Both the position numbers and the translations under genes were made by a program. From Candidatus Magnetominusculus xianensis (GTDB lineage: Bacteria > Nitrospirota > Thermodesulfovibrionia > Thermodesulfovibrionales > Magnetobacteriaceae), in assembly GCA_001541255.1 (NCBI GenBank), contig LNQR01000001.1, positions 1-64,000 on the forward strand: DNA of 64,000 nucleotides, given 5' to 3'. Below are positions 28,988-37,521 of this stretch, one piece after another (within the stretch, counting starts at the first letter, position 1; each line of letters starts with the position of its first letter). The notes under the pieces are model-generated. The model worked only from the letters and a program-made list of their open reading frames with translations. It was not told where the DNA came from and did not search any database.

Positions 28988-30668
28988 CTCTACCCAAATA
29001 ATCTTGTTCTGGCTGCCACATGCTGCCGTTATTGCCGCCCTGTTGTCCTTTTCGCTGATGTATTTTTTTCATATATACGATAAAGTCTTCAGCGGCGGTT
29101 CGTCTAAGTGGTTAACAGCAGCCAGGGCATTGCTGCTGATTAGTGTAAGTTTGCTGGTTTCTTATGTTATATTCGCCATTTCATCAAAAAAGCATAGAAA
29201 TGAAATCGTTGCAAACTCTATATTCATAATAGTGTTTTATACCTCGTGCATATACATTGCAGAGTACATAGTTCCATTTGAGCCGCTTCCTCCGTTTGAA
29301 TATTCACTGGAGGTGTACTCCAAATCTCAGATAACCCTTCAGCGTCTCATTGGGCGGCGTCTGACCATAAAAGATACGCGTTTCCGTGGGGCGGTACATC
29401 GTGAATCGTTTAATTCAACCGGCTGGCCGGACAAGGAACGCCTGCCTGCTGAGGCTGGTAAGCGGCAGATTGTCTTTATCGGGGATTCATTCCTGCAGGT
29501 GCGCTCCACTAATAATGCCGCATGGCTTGTCGAAGAAAAATTAAAACCCGCAGACAAGGACATCGAGATAATAAACATCTCACAGGACGATACAGACCCG
29601 CTGGACTATCGTTTCAGATTTTACGAGTTTGCGTTTGACTATAACCCGGCTCACATTGTTATATTTCTCTGTCTCGCAAACGATCTTGATATTAACTATA
29701 AATACACTCCGTACAAACACGAGCCATTTTATGTCTCAGACCAGGCGGTATTATATCTGGCATCAAGAGTAGAAAGGGGTGTGTTACGCGAGTTGATTCG
29801 CCTGAAAAACACAAACGTACTATTTACAGACAAAGGCAGCCTCATTAATGCCTTAAGGCCGTTTAAGCTGCCGGTTAATAAGCTCAATTTCATATATCTT
29901 GCCGTTGCTGCCCACAGCAGCGCATCACATGGGAAAGCATTCCCGCTTGAGGGCAGCTTCCCAAAGCTGCTTGCCGCCTTCTGCCAACTATGGCAGGACA
30001 GGGTAAGCGGCACACCTCCATCTATAAAGGCAAAACTTGCCGCTAAAGAAGATTACAGGAAATATGTAAGGTGCTATTCGCTGCCCAAAGAACAGCGCCT
30101 TGTCGCTGTTGCAAAACTCATTGCAAAACAGGACAATCCAGAATTAATTATCAGCAAACTCAGCCTCTTAGATGAAAAATTCCTTACTGAGTTCCTGCAA
30201 GAGCCAGACATGACATATGTATCTTTTCCAGCCATAGAAAAATTTGTTTACAACAAACCGGCCAGCTTTGACCAGTCTTCAACACAGGCCGTTACAGAGG
30301 CCGTAGATAATTACATGTTACTATTCATAGAGCTGCAGAATGAGGCCGTCAGAAGAAATGTCGGGCTTACGTTTGTACTTATCCCGGAGGCATCATTGAT
30401 TGACGAAGAGTACTATAATTTTTGGCTGCCTCTGATTGATTTTCGCAAAAAACTTGGAAATGTTCACTCATTAGGGATGGGGCTGTCGTCACGCCTTCCC
30501 GCCGCCGCTCAAACTATCAACCTCAACAATTATAAGAATGACTTTAATATGGGGTATTGGCACTTTGACGGCCACTGGAATGACAAAGGCAACGAAGCTG
30601 CAGCCGCCATAGTCTCCTCATATTTAAAAACAGCCAACGCAGTGCGCGCCTACGGCGTCATACAATAG
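28965..30668 (+). CDS. membrane-anchored SGNH-like hydrolase or O-acetyltransferase
   Basis: The 567-residue protein has three N-terminal membrane segments (about 11-36, 52-72, 82-104) and a large extracytoplasmic SGNH-like domain. Block I is FIGDSFLQV with Ser175, and the terminal catalytic pair is in HFDGHWNDKGN. Proteins of this design acetylate or deacetylate exported polysaccharides (AlgJ/AlgX-like). The start is TTG 28965 with GAAAGG upstream, overlapping the previous gene by 23 bases. It closes the glycan operon. Confidence 0.78.
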   Translation: MPQKTNTNSTQIILFWLPHAAVIAALLSFSLMYFFHIYDKVFSGGSSKWLTAARALLLISVSLLVSYVIFAISSKKHRNEIVANSIFIIVFYTSCIYIAEYIVPFEPLPPFEYSLEVYSKSQITLQRLIGRRLTIKDTRFRGAVHRESFNSTGWPDKERLPAEAGKRQIVFIGDSFLQVRSTNNAAWLVEEKLKPADKDIEIINISQDDTDPLDYRFRFYEFAFDYNPAHIVIFLCLANDLDINYKYTPYKHEPFYVSDQAVLYLASRVERGVLRELIRLKNTNVLFTDKGSLINALRPFKLPVNKLNFIYLAVAAHSSASHGKAFPLEGSFPKLLAAFCQLWQDRVSGTPPSIKAKLAAKEDYRKYVRCYSLPKEQRLVAVAKLIAKQDNPELIISKLSLLDEKFLTEFLQEPDMTYVSFPAIEKFVYNKPASFDQSSTQAVTEAVDNYMLLFIELQNEAVRRNVGLTFVLIPEASLIDEEYYNFWLPLIDFRKKLGNVHSLGMGLSSRLPAAAQTINLNNYKNDFNMGYWHFDGHWNDKGNEAAAAIVSSYLKTANAVRAYGVIQ

Positions 30669-30761
30669 TGTCTAATTGCATAAGTCTACGATAGTATCTG
30701 TACCGGTTTTCTGGCCATAAATCCTTCATATCAGGAAGTATATCACATATCGCTTATTTAA

Positions 30762-30863
30762 CACTACTTTGATTATTATAACAACGAACTCCCACATGCT
30801 ACGTTCGACGGCAAAACTCCTGCCGAGGTGTATAACTCAACAGCAATTATGAAGGCTGCTTAA
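30762..30863 (+). pseudogene. decayed C-terminus of an IS3-like transposase
   Basis: The open stretch encodes FDYYNNELPHATFDGKTPAEVY and ends in a TAA, which is the typical tail of DDE integrase-type transposases of IS3-related elements. A stop codon lies directly upstream (30759-30761), and no other part of the transposase is left. It is the relic of an insertion downstream of the glycan cluster. The rest of the 330-bp gap has no gene. Confidence 0.75.
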
Positions 30864-30915
30864 TGAATGGTTACAAAACCCTCATAGAGGGCTATATCTT
30901 AAATCCACTAAACAA

Positions 30916-30938
30916 TGGTATTGACATTGGGGTCCACC
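30916..30938 (+). mobile_element. probable terminal inverted-repeat remnant of the IS3-like element
   Basis: TGGTATTGACATTGGGGTCCACC resembles, in general form (TTGACA-TGGGGTCCAC), the ends of many IS3-family elements. It lies 53 bp beyond the transposase stop, the expected distance for a right end. No matching left end was found in the window. Confidence 0.45.
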
Positions 30939-30998
30939 TTAGTTTCGACTTTTTGGGCTCCTCAAGTAATCCCACATTTCGGGGACAAGATTTATGTG

Positions 30999-32033
30999 TC
31001 ATGTGATAAGGTCAATCTGTTGTATCGACCCGACAGCGCCGCTTTCCTTTAAGAACACCCCTGTGCTTCTGATCTGCCCCTGAAGTTTATTAGTCTCGTC
31101 TTTGTATGAGAAATTCGTCGGGAGAACTCCCAGGTTAATTGCCCCGATGTCTAATTCCTTCAGTGAGCTGAGTTTATCATCGGCACTGGCGTTCTTTGTC
31201 CACACACTTAGGGCATTATAAACTGGGTCATTTTCATCAATCCAGCCACTGTTGTCTGAATCAAACGCTGCCAGTTCAGAAAACCCGTTCCCCGTTGATG
31301 GGCCAAAGAGTTCTCTGCCGTTGTTAACTACACCGTCGCCATTTGTATCGAGGGCAAGAAACCCGCTGCCGGAACCGATGAAGCGTATATGCTTGCTTTG
31401 ACCGTCGCTGTTTAGGTCAAAGGCAACGGTTGGGCCTGTGAGCTGCGCGGCATTACCGGCAAAGTTCACAACAAGCGGGTCTTGTTTAACGCCGTTATCT
31501 GCATGAAAGTTTATGTTATTTTGCTGAATGAACTCACTGCTTAATGAAAGATTCATGGAGAATTTTATTTCCTTGCCGTCCGCTGTTTTAATTACACCAG
31601 AGGCGCTATATGCCAAATTCTGTTGTTCGACATAGGTCTCAGTTGAGCTGTATGAGACATCAACAGATGGTTCTGGCGGGGCAGCGTTTTGCCCAACACT
31701 TATGTTTTGTGAGTCTATAATACCCTTAATCGATTTAATGTCAATTTTCCTGCCGGTTAATTTCTCTAAAATAAGTTTAATAATCAGTGTCTTCATATCG
31801 CCCGTTAATAAGATGTCCTCGTCATCGGAATCTTCGGACTGAGATTTATGGGCATTCATTGCCTGTTCACTTATAGCAACTGAATCCCTTGAGGGTATGG
31901 TGATAGATGCAGCTCCAGTTACCGGCGCCCTCCTGCCGGTCCCAACACGAATGGAAAGGTTCTCGGTTTTTTCATACGACTGTGTCTGTTTGTACGCAGA
32001 TGACATGTTGATATTAGATTGTTCTACTATCAT
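30999..32033 (-). CDS. EF-hand/calcium-repeat-containing protein of unknown function
   Basis: The 344-residue protein has a disordered Ser/Gln-rich N-terminal half with VAISEQAMNAHK, a short Lys-rich helix, and a C-terminal region with two acidic calcium-loop motifs, DTNGDGVVNNGRE and DSDNSGWIDENDP. Similar proteins are annotated as VCBS- or EF-hand-like. No signal peptide is visible, so it may be cytoplasmic or leave by a non-Sec route. ATG 32033 is chosen for its TAAGGGA site; the frame extends nine codons further without one. Confidence 0.75.
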   Translation of the reverse strand: MIVEQSNINMSSAYKQTQSYEKTENLSIRVGTGRRAPVTGAASITIPSRDSVAISEQAMNAHKSQSEDSDDEDILLTGDMKTLIIKLILEKLTGRKIDIKSIKGIIDSQNISVGQNAAPPEPSVDVSYSSTETYVEQQNLAYSASGVIKTADGKEIKFSMNLSLSSEFIQQNNINFHADNGVKQDPLVVNFAGNAAQLTGPTVAFDLNSDGQSKHIRFIGSGSGFLALDTNGDGVVNNGRELFGPSTGNGFSELAAFDSDNSGWIDENDPVYNALSVWTKNASADDKLSSLKELDIGAINLGVLPTNFSYKDETNKLQGQIRSTGVFLKESGAVGSIQQIDLIT

Positions 32034-32046
32034 AGTTTTATCCCTT

Positions 32047-32070
32047 AAGTTATACGACAAGTTATACGAC
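32047..32070. repeat. 12-bp perfect tandem duplication
   Basis: AAGTTATACGAC occurs twice in tandem immediately upstream of the EF-hand gene start, in its 5' leader. Confidence 0.9.
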
Positions 32071-32183
32071 GTTTCTAAAGATTTTACCAGTGCTGCTTGA
32101 TTATACTATCGGCATAATGCCGGTCAAACTTTAATTCGCTGTTATAGCAATTAATCTATAGATTGCTGTATTATAGAACTCCG

Positions 32184-32762
32184 ATGATTGGATCACTCAG
32201 AGGAACGGTTTCGCGTAAGAAATCCGATATGGTTTTGATTGAGGTAAACGGTGTTGGTTACGAAGTACATGTACCCATAAGTGTACTTACCAGCTTACCC
32301 ACCGAGGGCCAGGGTGTGTTTCTGTACATCTATACACATGTGCGCGAGGATATACTACAGCTCTACGGCTTTCTTAAAGAGGAGGAAAGATTTATCTTTA
32401 TGAAGGTTCTGTCAGTCAGCGGTGTTGGGCCAAAGATAGCCCTCGCAGCGCTCTCAGGTCTTTCGGCTGAAAAATTCGCCTCTGCCGTAAATTCCAATGA
32501 CATTGATACGCTTACGGCAATCCCTGGAATCGGCAAGAAAACCGCCTCACGCATCGTCCTTGAACTCAAAGAGAAACTCCCTGTTTCAACCACTACGTTT
32601 GCTAACACAGATTACGAGGATGCCATGTCTGCCCTGCTCAATCTTGGATACAAGAGGACAGATGTCATTCATGTCCTCGATCAGCTTAACAAGAAAGGTG
32701 TTCGTGACATTGAGTCACTCTTAAAGGAATCCTTAAAATATTTGTCCAAGACCGAGCAGTAA
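32184..32762 (+). CDS. ruvA: Holliday junction branch migration protein RuvA
   Basis: The 192-residue protein has the full RuvA architecture: an OB-fold N-terminal domain ([17 protein letters not shown]), two helix-hairpin-helix motifs ([32 protein letters not shown]) and a C-terminal three-helix domain that binds RuvB. It tetramerises on four-way junctions. ATG 32184 matches the family start; seven codons upstream belong to a TTG extension without support. It is followed four bases later by ruvB. Confidence 0.97.
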   Translation: MIGSLRGTVSRKKSDMVLIEVNGVGYEVHVPISVLTSLPTEGQGVFLYIYTHVREDILQLYGFLKEEERFIFMKVLSVSGVGPKIALAALSGLSAEKFASAVNSNDIDTLTAIPGIGKKTASRIVLELKEKLPVSTTTFANTDYEDAMSALLNLGYKRTDVIHVLDQLNKKGVRDIESLLKESLKYLSKTEQ

Positions 32763-32766
32763 TCCA

Positions 32767-33777
32767 ATGAAAGAAGAACGAACAATTCAATCACAAACAC
32801 TCTCTGAAGACGGTCAGAGTGACTACACACTCAGACCGGGGTCGTTTCAGGAATTCATTGGGCAGACGAGGATTAAGGAAAACCTGTGCATATTTATAGA
32901 GGCCGCAAGACGACGCGGTGAACCCCTTGATCATGTCCTGTTTTGCGGCCCTCCTGGGCTTGGTAAGACCACAATTGCAAATATCATAGCCAACGAACTC
33001 AAGGTAAATATAAAGACAACCTCCGGGCCGGTGCTTGAGCGTGCCGGTGATCTTGCGGCCATTTTAACAAACCTCTCGGACAATGATATTCTTTTCATTG
33101 ACGAGATACATCGCCTGCCCCGGATTGTTGAGGAGATAATGTACCCAGCCATGGAGGATTTTAAACTAGACATTCTTATTGGGCAGGGACCAAGCGCAAG
33201 GACGCTCAAACTAAATCTGCCGAGGTTTACACTAATCGGGGCAACCACAAGAACGGGGCTCCTAACCTCCCCTCTCAGGGACAGATTTGGCGTCATAAAC
33301 AGGCTTGAGTACTACGGTCATCAAGACCTTGTTGTGATAATCAACCGTTCGGCATCGATTATTGACATAGAGATTACTGATGAGGCGTCGTTGGAGATTG
33401 CCAGACGTTCACGCGGTACACCAAGAATCGCAAACAGGCTGCTAAAGCGCGTCCGTGACTTTGCACAGGTAAAAAACAACGGCGTCGTAGACCTGAACAT
33501 AGCCAAAGTTGCCCTTTCATCATTAAATATCGACAAGCTGGGACTTGACGACATGGACAGAAAGGTTCTTCTTACGATAATAGAAAAATTCAGCGGCGGC
33601 CCGGTCGGGGTAGAAACGATATCAGCCTCAGTGAGCGAGGACAAGGACACGATAGAAGACGTATATGAACCATATCTGCTTCAGGAGGGCCTGCTTGAGC
33701 GAACCCCACGGGGAAGGCTTGCAACCCCGTTTGCCTATGAACACCTGGGCAAGACCGCCCCTCGGAGGTTGTTTTAA
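32767..33777 (+). CDS. ruvB: Holliday junction helicase RuvB
   Basis: The 336-residue AAA+ motor has Walker [10 protein letters not shown], Walker [10 protein letters not shown], sensor [19 protein letters not shown] and the RuvB winged-helix C-terminus ending with [13 protein letters not shown]. It forms hexamers on both sides of RuvA and drives branch migration. The start and length match the family. No ruvC is in the window. Confidence 0.98.
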   Translation: MKEERTIQSQTLSEDGQSDYTLRPGSFQEFIGQTRIKENLCIFIEAARRRGEPLDHVLFCGPPGLGKTTIANIIANELKVNIKTTSGPVLERAGDLAAILTNLSDNDILFIDEIHRLPRIVEEIMYPAMEDFKLDILIGQGPSARTLKLNLPRFTLIGATTRTGLLTSPLRDRFGVINRLEYYGHQDLVVIINRSASIIDIEITDEASLEIARRSRGTPRIANRLLKRVRDFAQVKNNGVVDLNIAKVALSSLNIDKLGLDDMDRKVLLTIIEKFSGGPVGVETISASVSEDKDTIEDVYEPYLLQEGLLERTPRGRLATPFAYEHLGKTAPRRLF

Positions 33778-33778
33778 A

Positions 33779-34348
33779 GTGAAAGCACTGCTTCATATAT
33801 GCTGCGCTAACTGTGCAGTATTCCCGCTTGATGTGTTGAAAAAAAGGGGCATTGACGTAACCGGTTTCTGGTATAACCCTAACATTCATCCACTTACTGA
33901 GTACGCCCTGCGCCTGGATGCCGTAAAGCAGCTTGTCTCTCAGAATCCAGTTGAAATTCTCTACGACAATTATTACGGACTTGCTGACTTTATCGAAATC
34001 GCTGGATTAAAAGGAAAAGACAGGTGTGCTGCCTGCTACAAGATGAGGCTTACACAAACTGCTCAAAAGGCAAAAGAACTGGGCTATGATGCATTTTCAA
34101 CCACCCTACTCTACAGCATTTATCAGAAATATGAAACCATTGTTGACACAGCGTCTGAACTTGCCAACAGGTATTCAATCGAATTCTATGAAGAGGATTT
34201 CAGAAAGGGCTGGCATGACGGCATTGCGATGTCAAAAAAACTATCCCTCTACAGACAAAAATACTGCGGCTGCATATACTCAGAAATGGAGCGCTATGCG
34301 GGCAAGATGCAAAAGTCCATTGCCGGATTTCATATCGCTAAATGTTAA
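33779..34348 (+). CDS. queH: epoxyqueuosine reductase QueH
   Basis: The 189-residue protein belongs to DUF208/QueH, the non-cobalamin enzyme making queuosine from epoxyqueuosine in tRNA. The cluster-binding cysteines are visible: CC at 8-9 in HICCANC, C83 and C86 in RCAACYK, and a late YCGC. The start is GTG 33779 with GGAGG ten bases upstream; longer versions of the frame overlap ruvB. It follows ruvB by one base after the stop and is probably co-transcribed. Confidence 0.93.
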   Translation: MKALLHICCANCAVFPLDVLKKRGIDVTGFWYNPNIHPLTEYALRLDAVKQLVSQNPVEILYDNYYGLADFIEIAGLKGKDRCAACYKMRLTQTAQKAKELGYDAFSTTLLYSIYQKYETIVDTASELANRYSIEFYEEDFRKGWHDGIAMSKKLSLYRQKYCGCIYSEMERYAGKMQKSIAGFHIAKC

Positions 34349-34352
34349 GATT

Positions 34353-34961
34353 ATGTTTAAACAGGCTGTTATAGCGTTTTTTATTATAATCATAATGGGT
34401 GTGGCATCGGGGTCATCCAATGAGAAAATAGTTTTTCTTGGTGACAGTCTGACGGCCTATGCCGATTGGAACGAGTTATTTCCCAGTGACAACATAATAA
34501 ACCGGGGTATCAGCGGCAACACAACTCAGGATATTTACAACCGGCTTGGGGCTGTAATTAAGGATGCCCCGAAAAAGATATTTATCATGGTTGGCATAAA
34601 CGACATTATAAGAGGAAAATCTGTTGACGACTTAACCCTGACCTATAATAAAATATTAAAAGTTCTGATAAACAGGCTCCCCAATGCCGATATTTATGTC
34701 ATAAGCGTATTACCGGTAAATTTTAGTGGGGATTTATATAATTTATACGTTAATACAACTGTAATTGCTGCGAATGAAAGGATAAAACAATCGGTCAAAA
34801 AACATACTAAAAAGGATAAAGTAAAATTTCTGGACATATACGGGACATTCACAAAAAGCGGCACATCGGGGTTAATCCCGATGTATACGTATGATGGCAT
34901 ACATCTGACACATCAGGGATATTTAAACTGGAAACAGCAAATTCGGCCATATGTGAATTAA
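34353..34961 (+). CDS. exported GDSL/SGNH esterase-lipase
   Basis: The 202-residue protein has a signal peptide or anchor (about 1-22), block I FLGDSLTAY with Ser32, block III GINDI, and the Asp/His pair in YDGIHLTHQG, so the SGNH catalytic set is complete. It should hydrolyse esters in the periplasm, like TesA-type enzymes. It starts four bases after queH. Its 3' end overlaps the convergent Cys-rich gene by four bases. Confidence 0.88.
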   Translation: MFKQAVIAFFIIIIMGVASGSSNEKIVFLGDSLTAYADWNELFPSDNIINRGISGNTTQDIYNRLGAVIKDAPKKIFIMVGINDIIRGKSVDDLTLTYNKILKVLINRLPNADIYVISVLPVNFSGDLYNLYVNTTVIAANERIKQSVKKHTKKDKVKFLDIYGTFTKSGTSGLIPMYTYDGIHLTHQGYLNWKQQIRPYVN

Positions 34962-35140
34962 CCACCCTTGCCGCCTGACTTTTCTTTAAAACTCTGGCAA
35001 GATTTCCCCGATGCGTTAAAGACCTCCTGTGAGGGCATTACCTTACTCTTAAAGCCCATAAACCTGCAGCCATAGGGAAAACGCCCGTCCCATGTGACAA
35101 AAAAATGGCTGCATTTAAAGCAGTCTATCCTGTTTGCCAT
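34958..35140 (-). CDS. small Cys-rich conserved protein, possible metal-binding
   Basis: The 60-residue product has CFKCSHFFVTWDGRFPYGCRFMGFKSK followed by a further Cys in GKSCQSF. The spacing CxxC-x14-C-x16-C suggests one zinc or Fe-S site. Highly similar short proteins occur in Nitrospirota and deltaproteobacteria without known function. I use ATG 35140, next to the conserved core; the frame is open to ATG 35173, and neither start has a clear ribosome-binding site. Confidence 0.75.
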   Translation of the reverse strand: MANRIDCFKCSHFFVTWDGRFPYGCRFMGFKSKVMPSQEVFNASGKSCQSFKEKSGGKGG

Positions 35141-35324
35141 AGTTAATGCCAGCATTGAGCATGGTGTCGGCATTCATAAATAGTCACCGGGCATTTTCGA
35201 GAAAGCGCATTGCCTTCTGCATCTGTCCCTTTGCCTTAGAAGTGAACAACCATAGAGCAGACCATCCACTCGCGAAAAATAATATCACAATGTGATTCTT
35301 ATTTGCAATGACACTCCCCCTCTT

Positions 35325-35621
35325 TCATCGATTCTTAACTTCAACAGCAAATTTCAAACCTATACAGTCAAGAAGCGACGAGATGCTTGAAAGTTTTGGA
35401 TTTCCCCTTTCCGAGAGCATCCTGTACATGCTCTCCCTGCTTAGGTGTGCCTTTCTCGACACGTTTACGAATCCTCTGGCATCGGCGATATTGCGAAGGG
35501 CCAGTAAAAACGCTTCTTTAGAATTTTCCTATAGAGCGGCGTTGAGATACGCCACTGCCTCTTCAGGATCATTTAAGGATTCAAGTAAAGTGTCCTTGTA
35601 GTTAACTGTCCTTCTTGCCAT
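35325..35621 (-). pseudogene. HigA-like addiction-module antidote gene with in-frame amber codon
   Basis: Starting from ATG 35621, which has a perfect GGAGG upstream, the frame reads MARRTVNYKDTLLESL. It continues through a Cro/C1-type helix-turn-helix (VSRKAHLSRESMYRML, NPKLSSISSLLDCIGL) to a TGA at 35325. A TAG at codon 31 (35529-35531) interrupts it, where relatives continue through a helix. The two halves align with 97-100-residue putative addiction-module antidotes. No RelE/ParE-type partner is adjacent, so it is probably a dead orphan antitoxin. The stretch 35174-35324 beside it contains nothing I can assign. Confidence 0.75.
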
Positions 35622-35658
35622 TACTCCCTCCTATAATCACATGTAGCACTTCTTTCAC

Positions 35659-36798
35659 CTATTGTGCTTTATCTATAATATAAAATGTCCTGTCAATATC
35701 TTCGTGATTATTAAAGGCATGTGCCGAGATTCTCAGGTATTGCTGCCCGCCACGCAGCGAACAGATGATGTTGTTAGACAGCAGGTTTTTCATAATCAGC
35801 ACAGGGTCACCCGATGACGGCTTAAACGTCACAATCCCTGCCCTGGCCTTTGGGTCGGATGGGGTCAGGAGTTCCCAGCCGCGTCTGTGTACCTCATGTA
35901 TCGCATATGATGACAGCTCGATAACCCGCCTTTCAATTCTATCCATCCCAAAGCTCAGGAGCATTTTAAGGGCGGCATTAAAGGCCATTATCCCAAGCAG
36001 CATCGGGCTTCCATCGAGATATTTGTCAGCATTTGGCGCATAGTCCTGGTCAAAATCCTCGAAATCAAAAGGTTTTTTTACGCCAAACCAGCCTTTACAC
36101 GCTGGCTCGATTATCTGAAGCGCCCTCTCTGACATCCACACAAGCCCAACTCCCTCAGGGCCGCACATCCACTTATGCCCATCAGCGCTTAACCAGTCGA
36201 TGTTCATAGCTTCGGCGTCCATTGCCGCAGCCCCAATCCCCTGAATCCCGTCAACCACTAAGTACATATTGTTTTCACGGCAAAATTCACCAAGTTGTGC
36301 GATAGCTGCCTTCTGACCAGACAGATAGGAAACCCAGCTTATGGCGATGACTTTCGTGTGTTTATCACACATTTTTATATAATCATCAAGTGACACTTTA
36401 TATTTATATGACTTCACAATCTTTACATCGACACCATTTTTCCTCTGCAGAGACAGCCACGTCAGCCGGTTTGCAGGAAACTCACTATCGGCTATCACAA
36501 CGCCGTCGCCTTTTTGCCACGGGTAGCCTAAGATAAACGTCTGAATGCCGTGAGTCGTGTTTCTTGAGAGAAACACCCGCTCAGGTGAGCCGGAGACTAT
36601 GGCTGCGGCATTGTTCTTTGCCTCGGTGAGGATAGTGTTGTAGTCATAGCTTACACACTGCCCAAGCTCAGTCCATTCGGTGACGGCGTCTCTGACTGGG
36701 TCTGACACCATCTCAACCCCTGCAGAATTTAAAAATACGCACCGGTTGAGACCCTTAAACATTGTCCTGAATTGTTCGTACCATGCCTGTTCAGACAT
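35659..36798 (-). CDS. class V aminotransferase (cysteine desulfurase-like fold)
   Basis: The 379-residue PLP enzyme carries the Schiff-base lysine in SADGHKWMCGPEG and the preceding VVDGIQGIGA, where the Asp contacts the pyridine nitrogen, as in the isopenicillin-N epimerase and selenocysteine-lyase branch. There is no IscS/NifS-type catalytic Cys loop near the C-terminus that I can identify, so desulfuration is not assured. The PBECR-like gene lies immediately upstream with a three-base gap. The substrate is unknown. Confidence 0.85.
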   Translation of the reverse strand: MSEQAWYEQFRTMFKGLNRCVFLNSAGVEMVSDPVRDAVTEWTELGQCVSYDYNTILTEAKNNAAAIVSGSPERVFLSRNTTHGIQTFILGYPWQKGDGVVIADSEFPANRLTWLSLQRKNGVDVKIVKSYKYKVSLDDYIKMCDKHTKVIAISWVSYLSGQKAAIAQLGEFCRENNMYLVVDGIQGIGAAAMDAEAMNIDWLSADGHKWMCGPEGVGLVWMSERALQIIEPACKGWFGVKKPFDFEDFDQDYAPNADKYLDGSPMLLGIMAFNAALKMLLSFGMDRIERRVIELSSYAIHEVHRRGWELLTPSDPKARAGIVTFKPSSGDPVLIMKNLLSNNIICSLRGGQQYLRISAHAFNNHEDIDRTFYIIDKAQ

Positions 36799-36800
36799 CT

Positions 36801-37490
36801 TTATATATCCTCCTTATTTTTGGAATTTAAAATATAATCTGTCTGCCCGGCCAATGTCGCCATCTTGACAGTTTCGCCAGGGTTTGATAAAATATCATTA
36901 GTAGAAGGTGAGGGAAAGCGGAGCGTTTCGGACGTGGCAGAGCAGGACTCCTGCAAAGGAGGTGCATCGCTCGCCGTGGACTTCACCTTCCACATGCTTA
37001 CTGTATTTATCTCTTTATGCTTTTCTCTTACCTCTTCCACATAGTAAATGAACCCATTAATCTTCTTTCTATATAAGATACCATCTCTGCCAACGTCCGT
37101 TTTGTCTACGAGAGAGATTTTATCAGCAGCATTAACTATTTCAGGGATTCTTGAAATGTCATCTTTTGTTATACCTATCTGTCCTTTTGCTTCTTCTTTT
37201 TTTGCATCCCCATGCCTCCTTAAAATATGTCTTATTGAGTAATTATCAATTGCCCTGCTGTACTCGGCAACATTGAGACCTGTCTGTTCTTTAATCCTGT
37301 TGATTTGGTGTTCACTTAATGGATATGTTATTTTGTAAAGTTTGTTGTCGGGGTTATCTAATGTTTTATTATAAACGGTTTCAAAGCCTTCCTGATATGT
37401 CATCACAGTTGGTTTGTTGTTCTTGTTATTACCCGTTATGAGATTTACATGTTCTGGATAGTCTATGACTGTAGGCGTTGTCCTTAACAT
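36801..37490 (-). CDS. PBECR-like (barnase/EndoU/colicin E5-RelE-like) nuclease-domain protein
   Basis: The 229-residue product has a core (about 60-170) with YSIRHILRRHGDAKKEEAKGQI, ITKDDISRIPEIVN, a YRKKINGFIYYVEEVRE strand pair and a terminal TVSMWKVKS. This pattern matches the phage-derived PBECR nuclease superfamily, in which conserved His and Arg/Lys residues cut RNA. Such domains usually sit at the ends of phage head proteins or polymorphic toxins; here it stands alone with a disordered Ser/Pro-rich tail. The ATG at 37490 is preferred; a TTG at 37583 would overlap the TPR gene. No immunity gene is obvious. Confidence 0.65.
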   Translation of the reverse strand: MLRTTPTVIDYPEHVNLITGNNKNNKPTVMTYQEGFETVYNKTLDNPDNKLYKITYPLSEHQINRIKEQTGLNVAEYSRAIDNYSIRHILRRHGDAKKEEAKGQIGITKDDISRIPEIVNAADKISLVDKTDVGRDGILYRKKINGFIYYVEEVREKHKEINTVSMWKVKSTASDAPPLQESCSATSETLRFPSPSTNDILSNPGETVKMATLAGQTDYILNSKNKEDI

Positions 37491-37521
37491 AGCAGTTCCG
37501 GGCGGTTTGGTGTGTTCATAA

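Noticed and set aside
33665-33778. N-terminal extension of queH
   Set aside because: It overlaps ruvB in another frame, and the QueH family starts at the HICC motif, which matches the GTG at 33779.
34086-34352. N-terminal extension of the GDSL esterase
   Set aside because: It overlaps queH, and the signal peptide begins at ATG 34353.
35308-35601. 97-codon plus-strand frame
   Set aside because: It is the shadow of the interrupted HigA-like antitoxin on the opposite strand, where the helix-turn-helix and ribosome-binding site are found.
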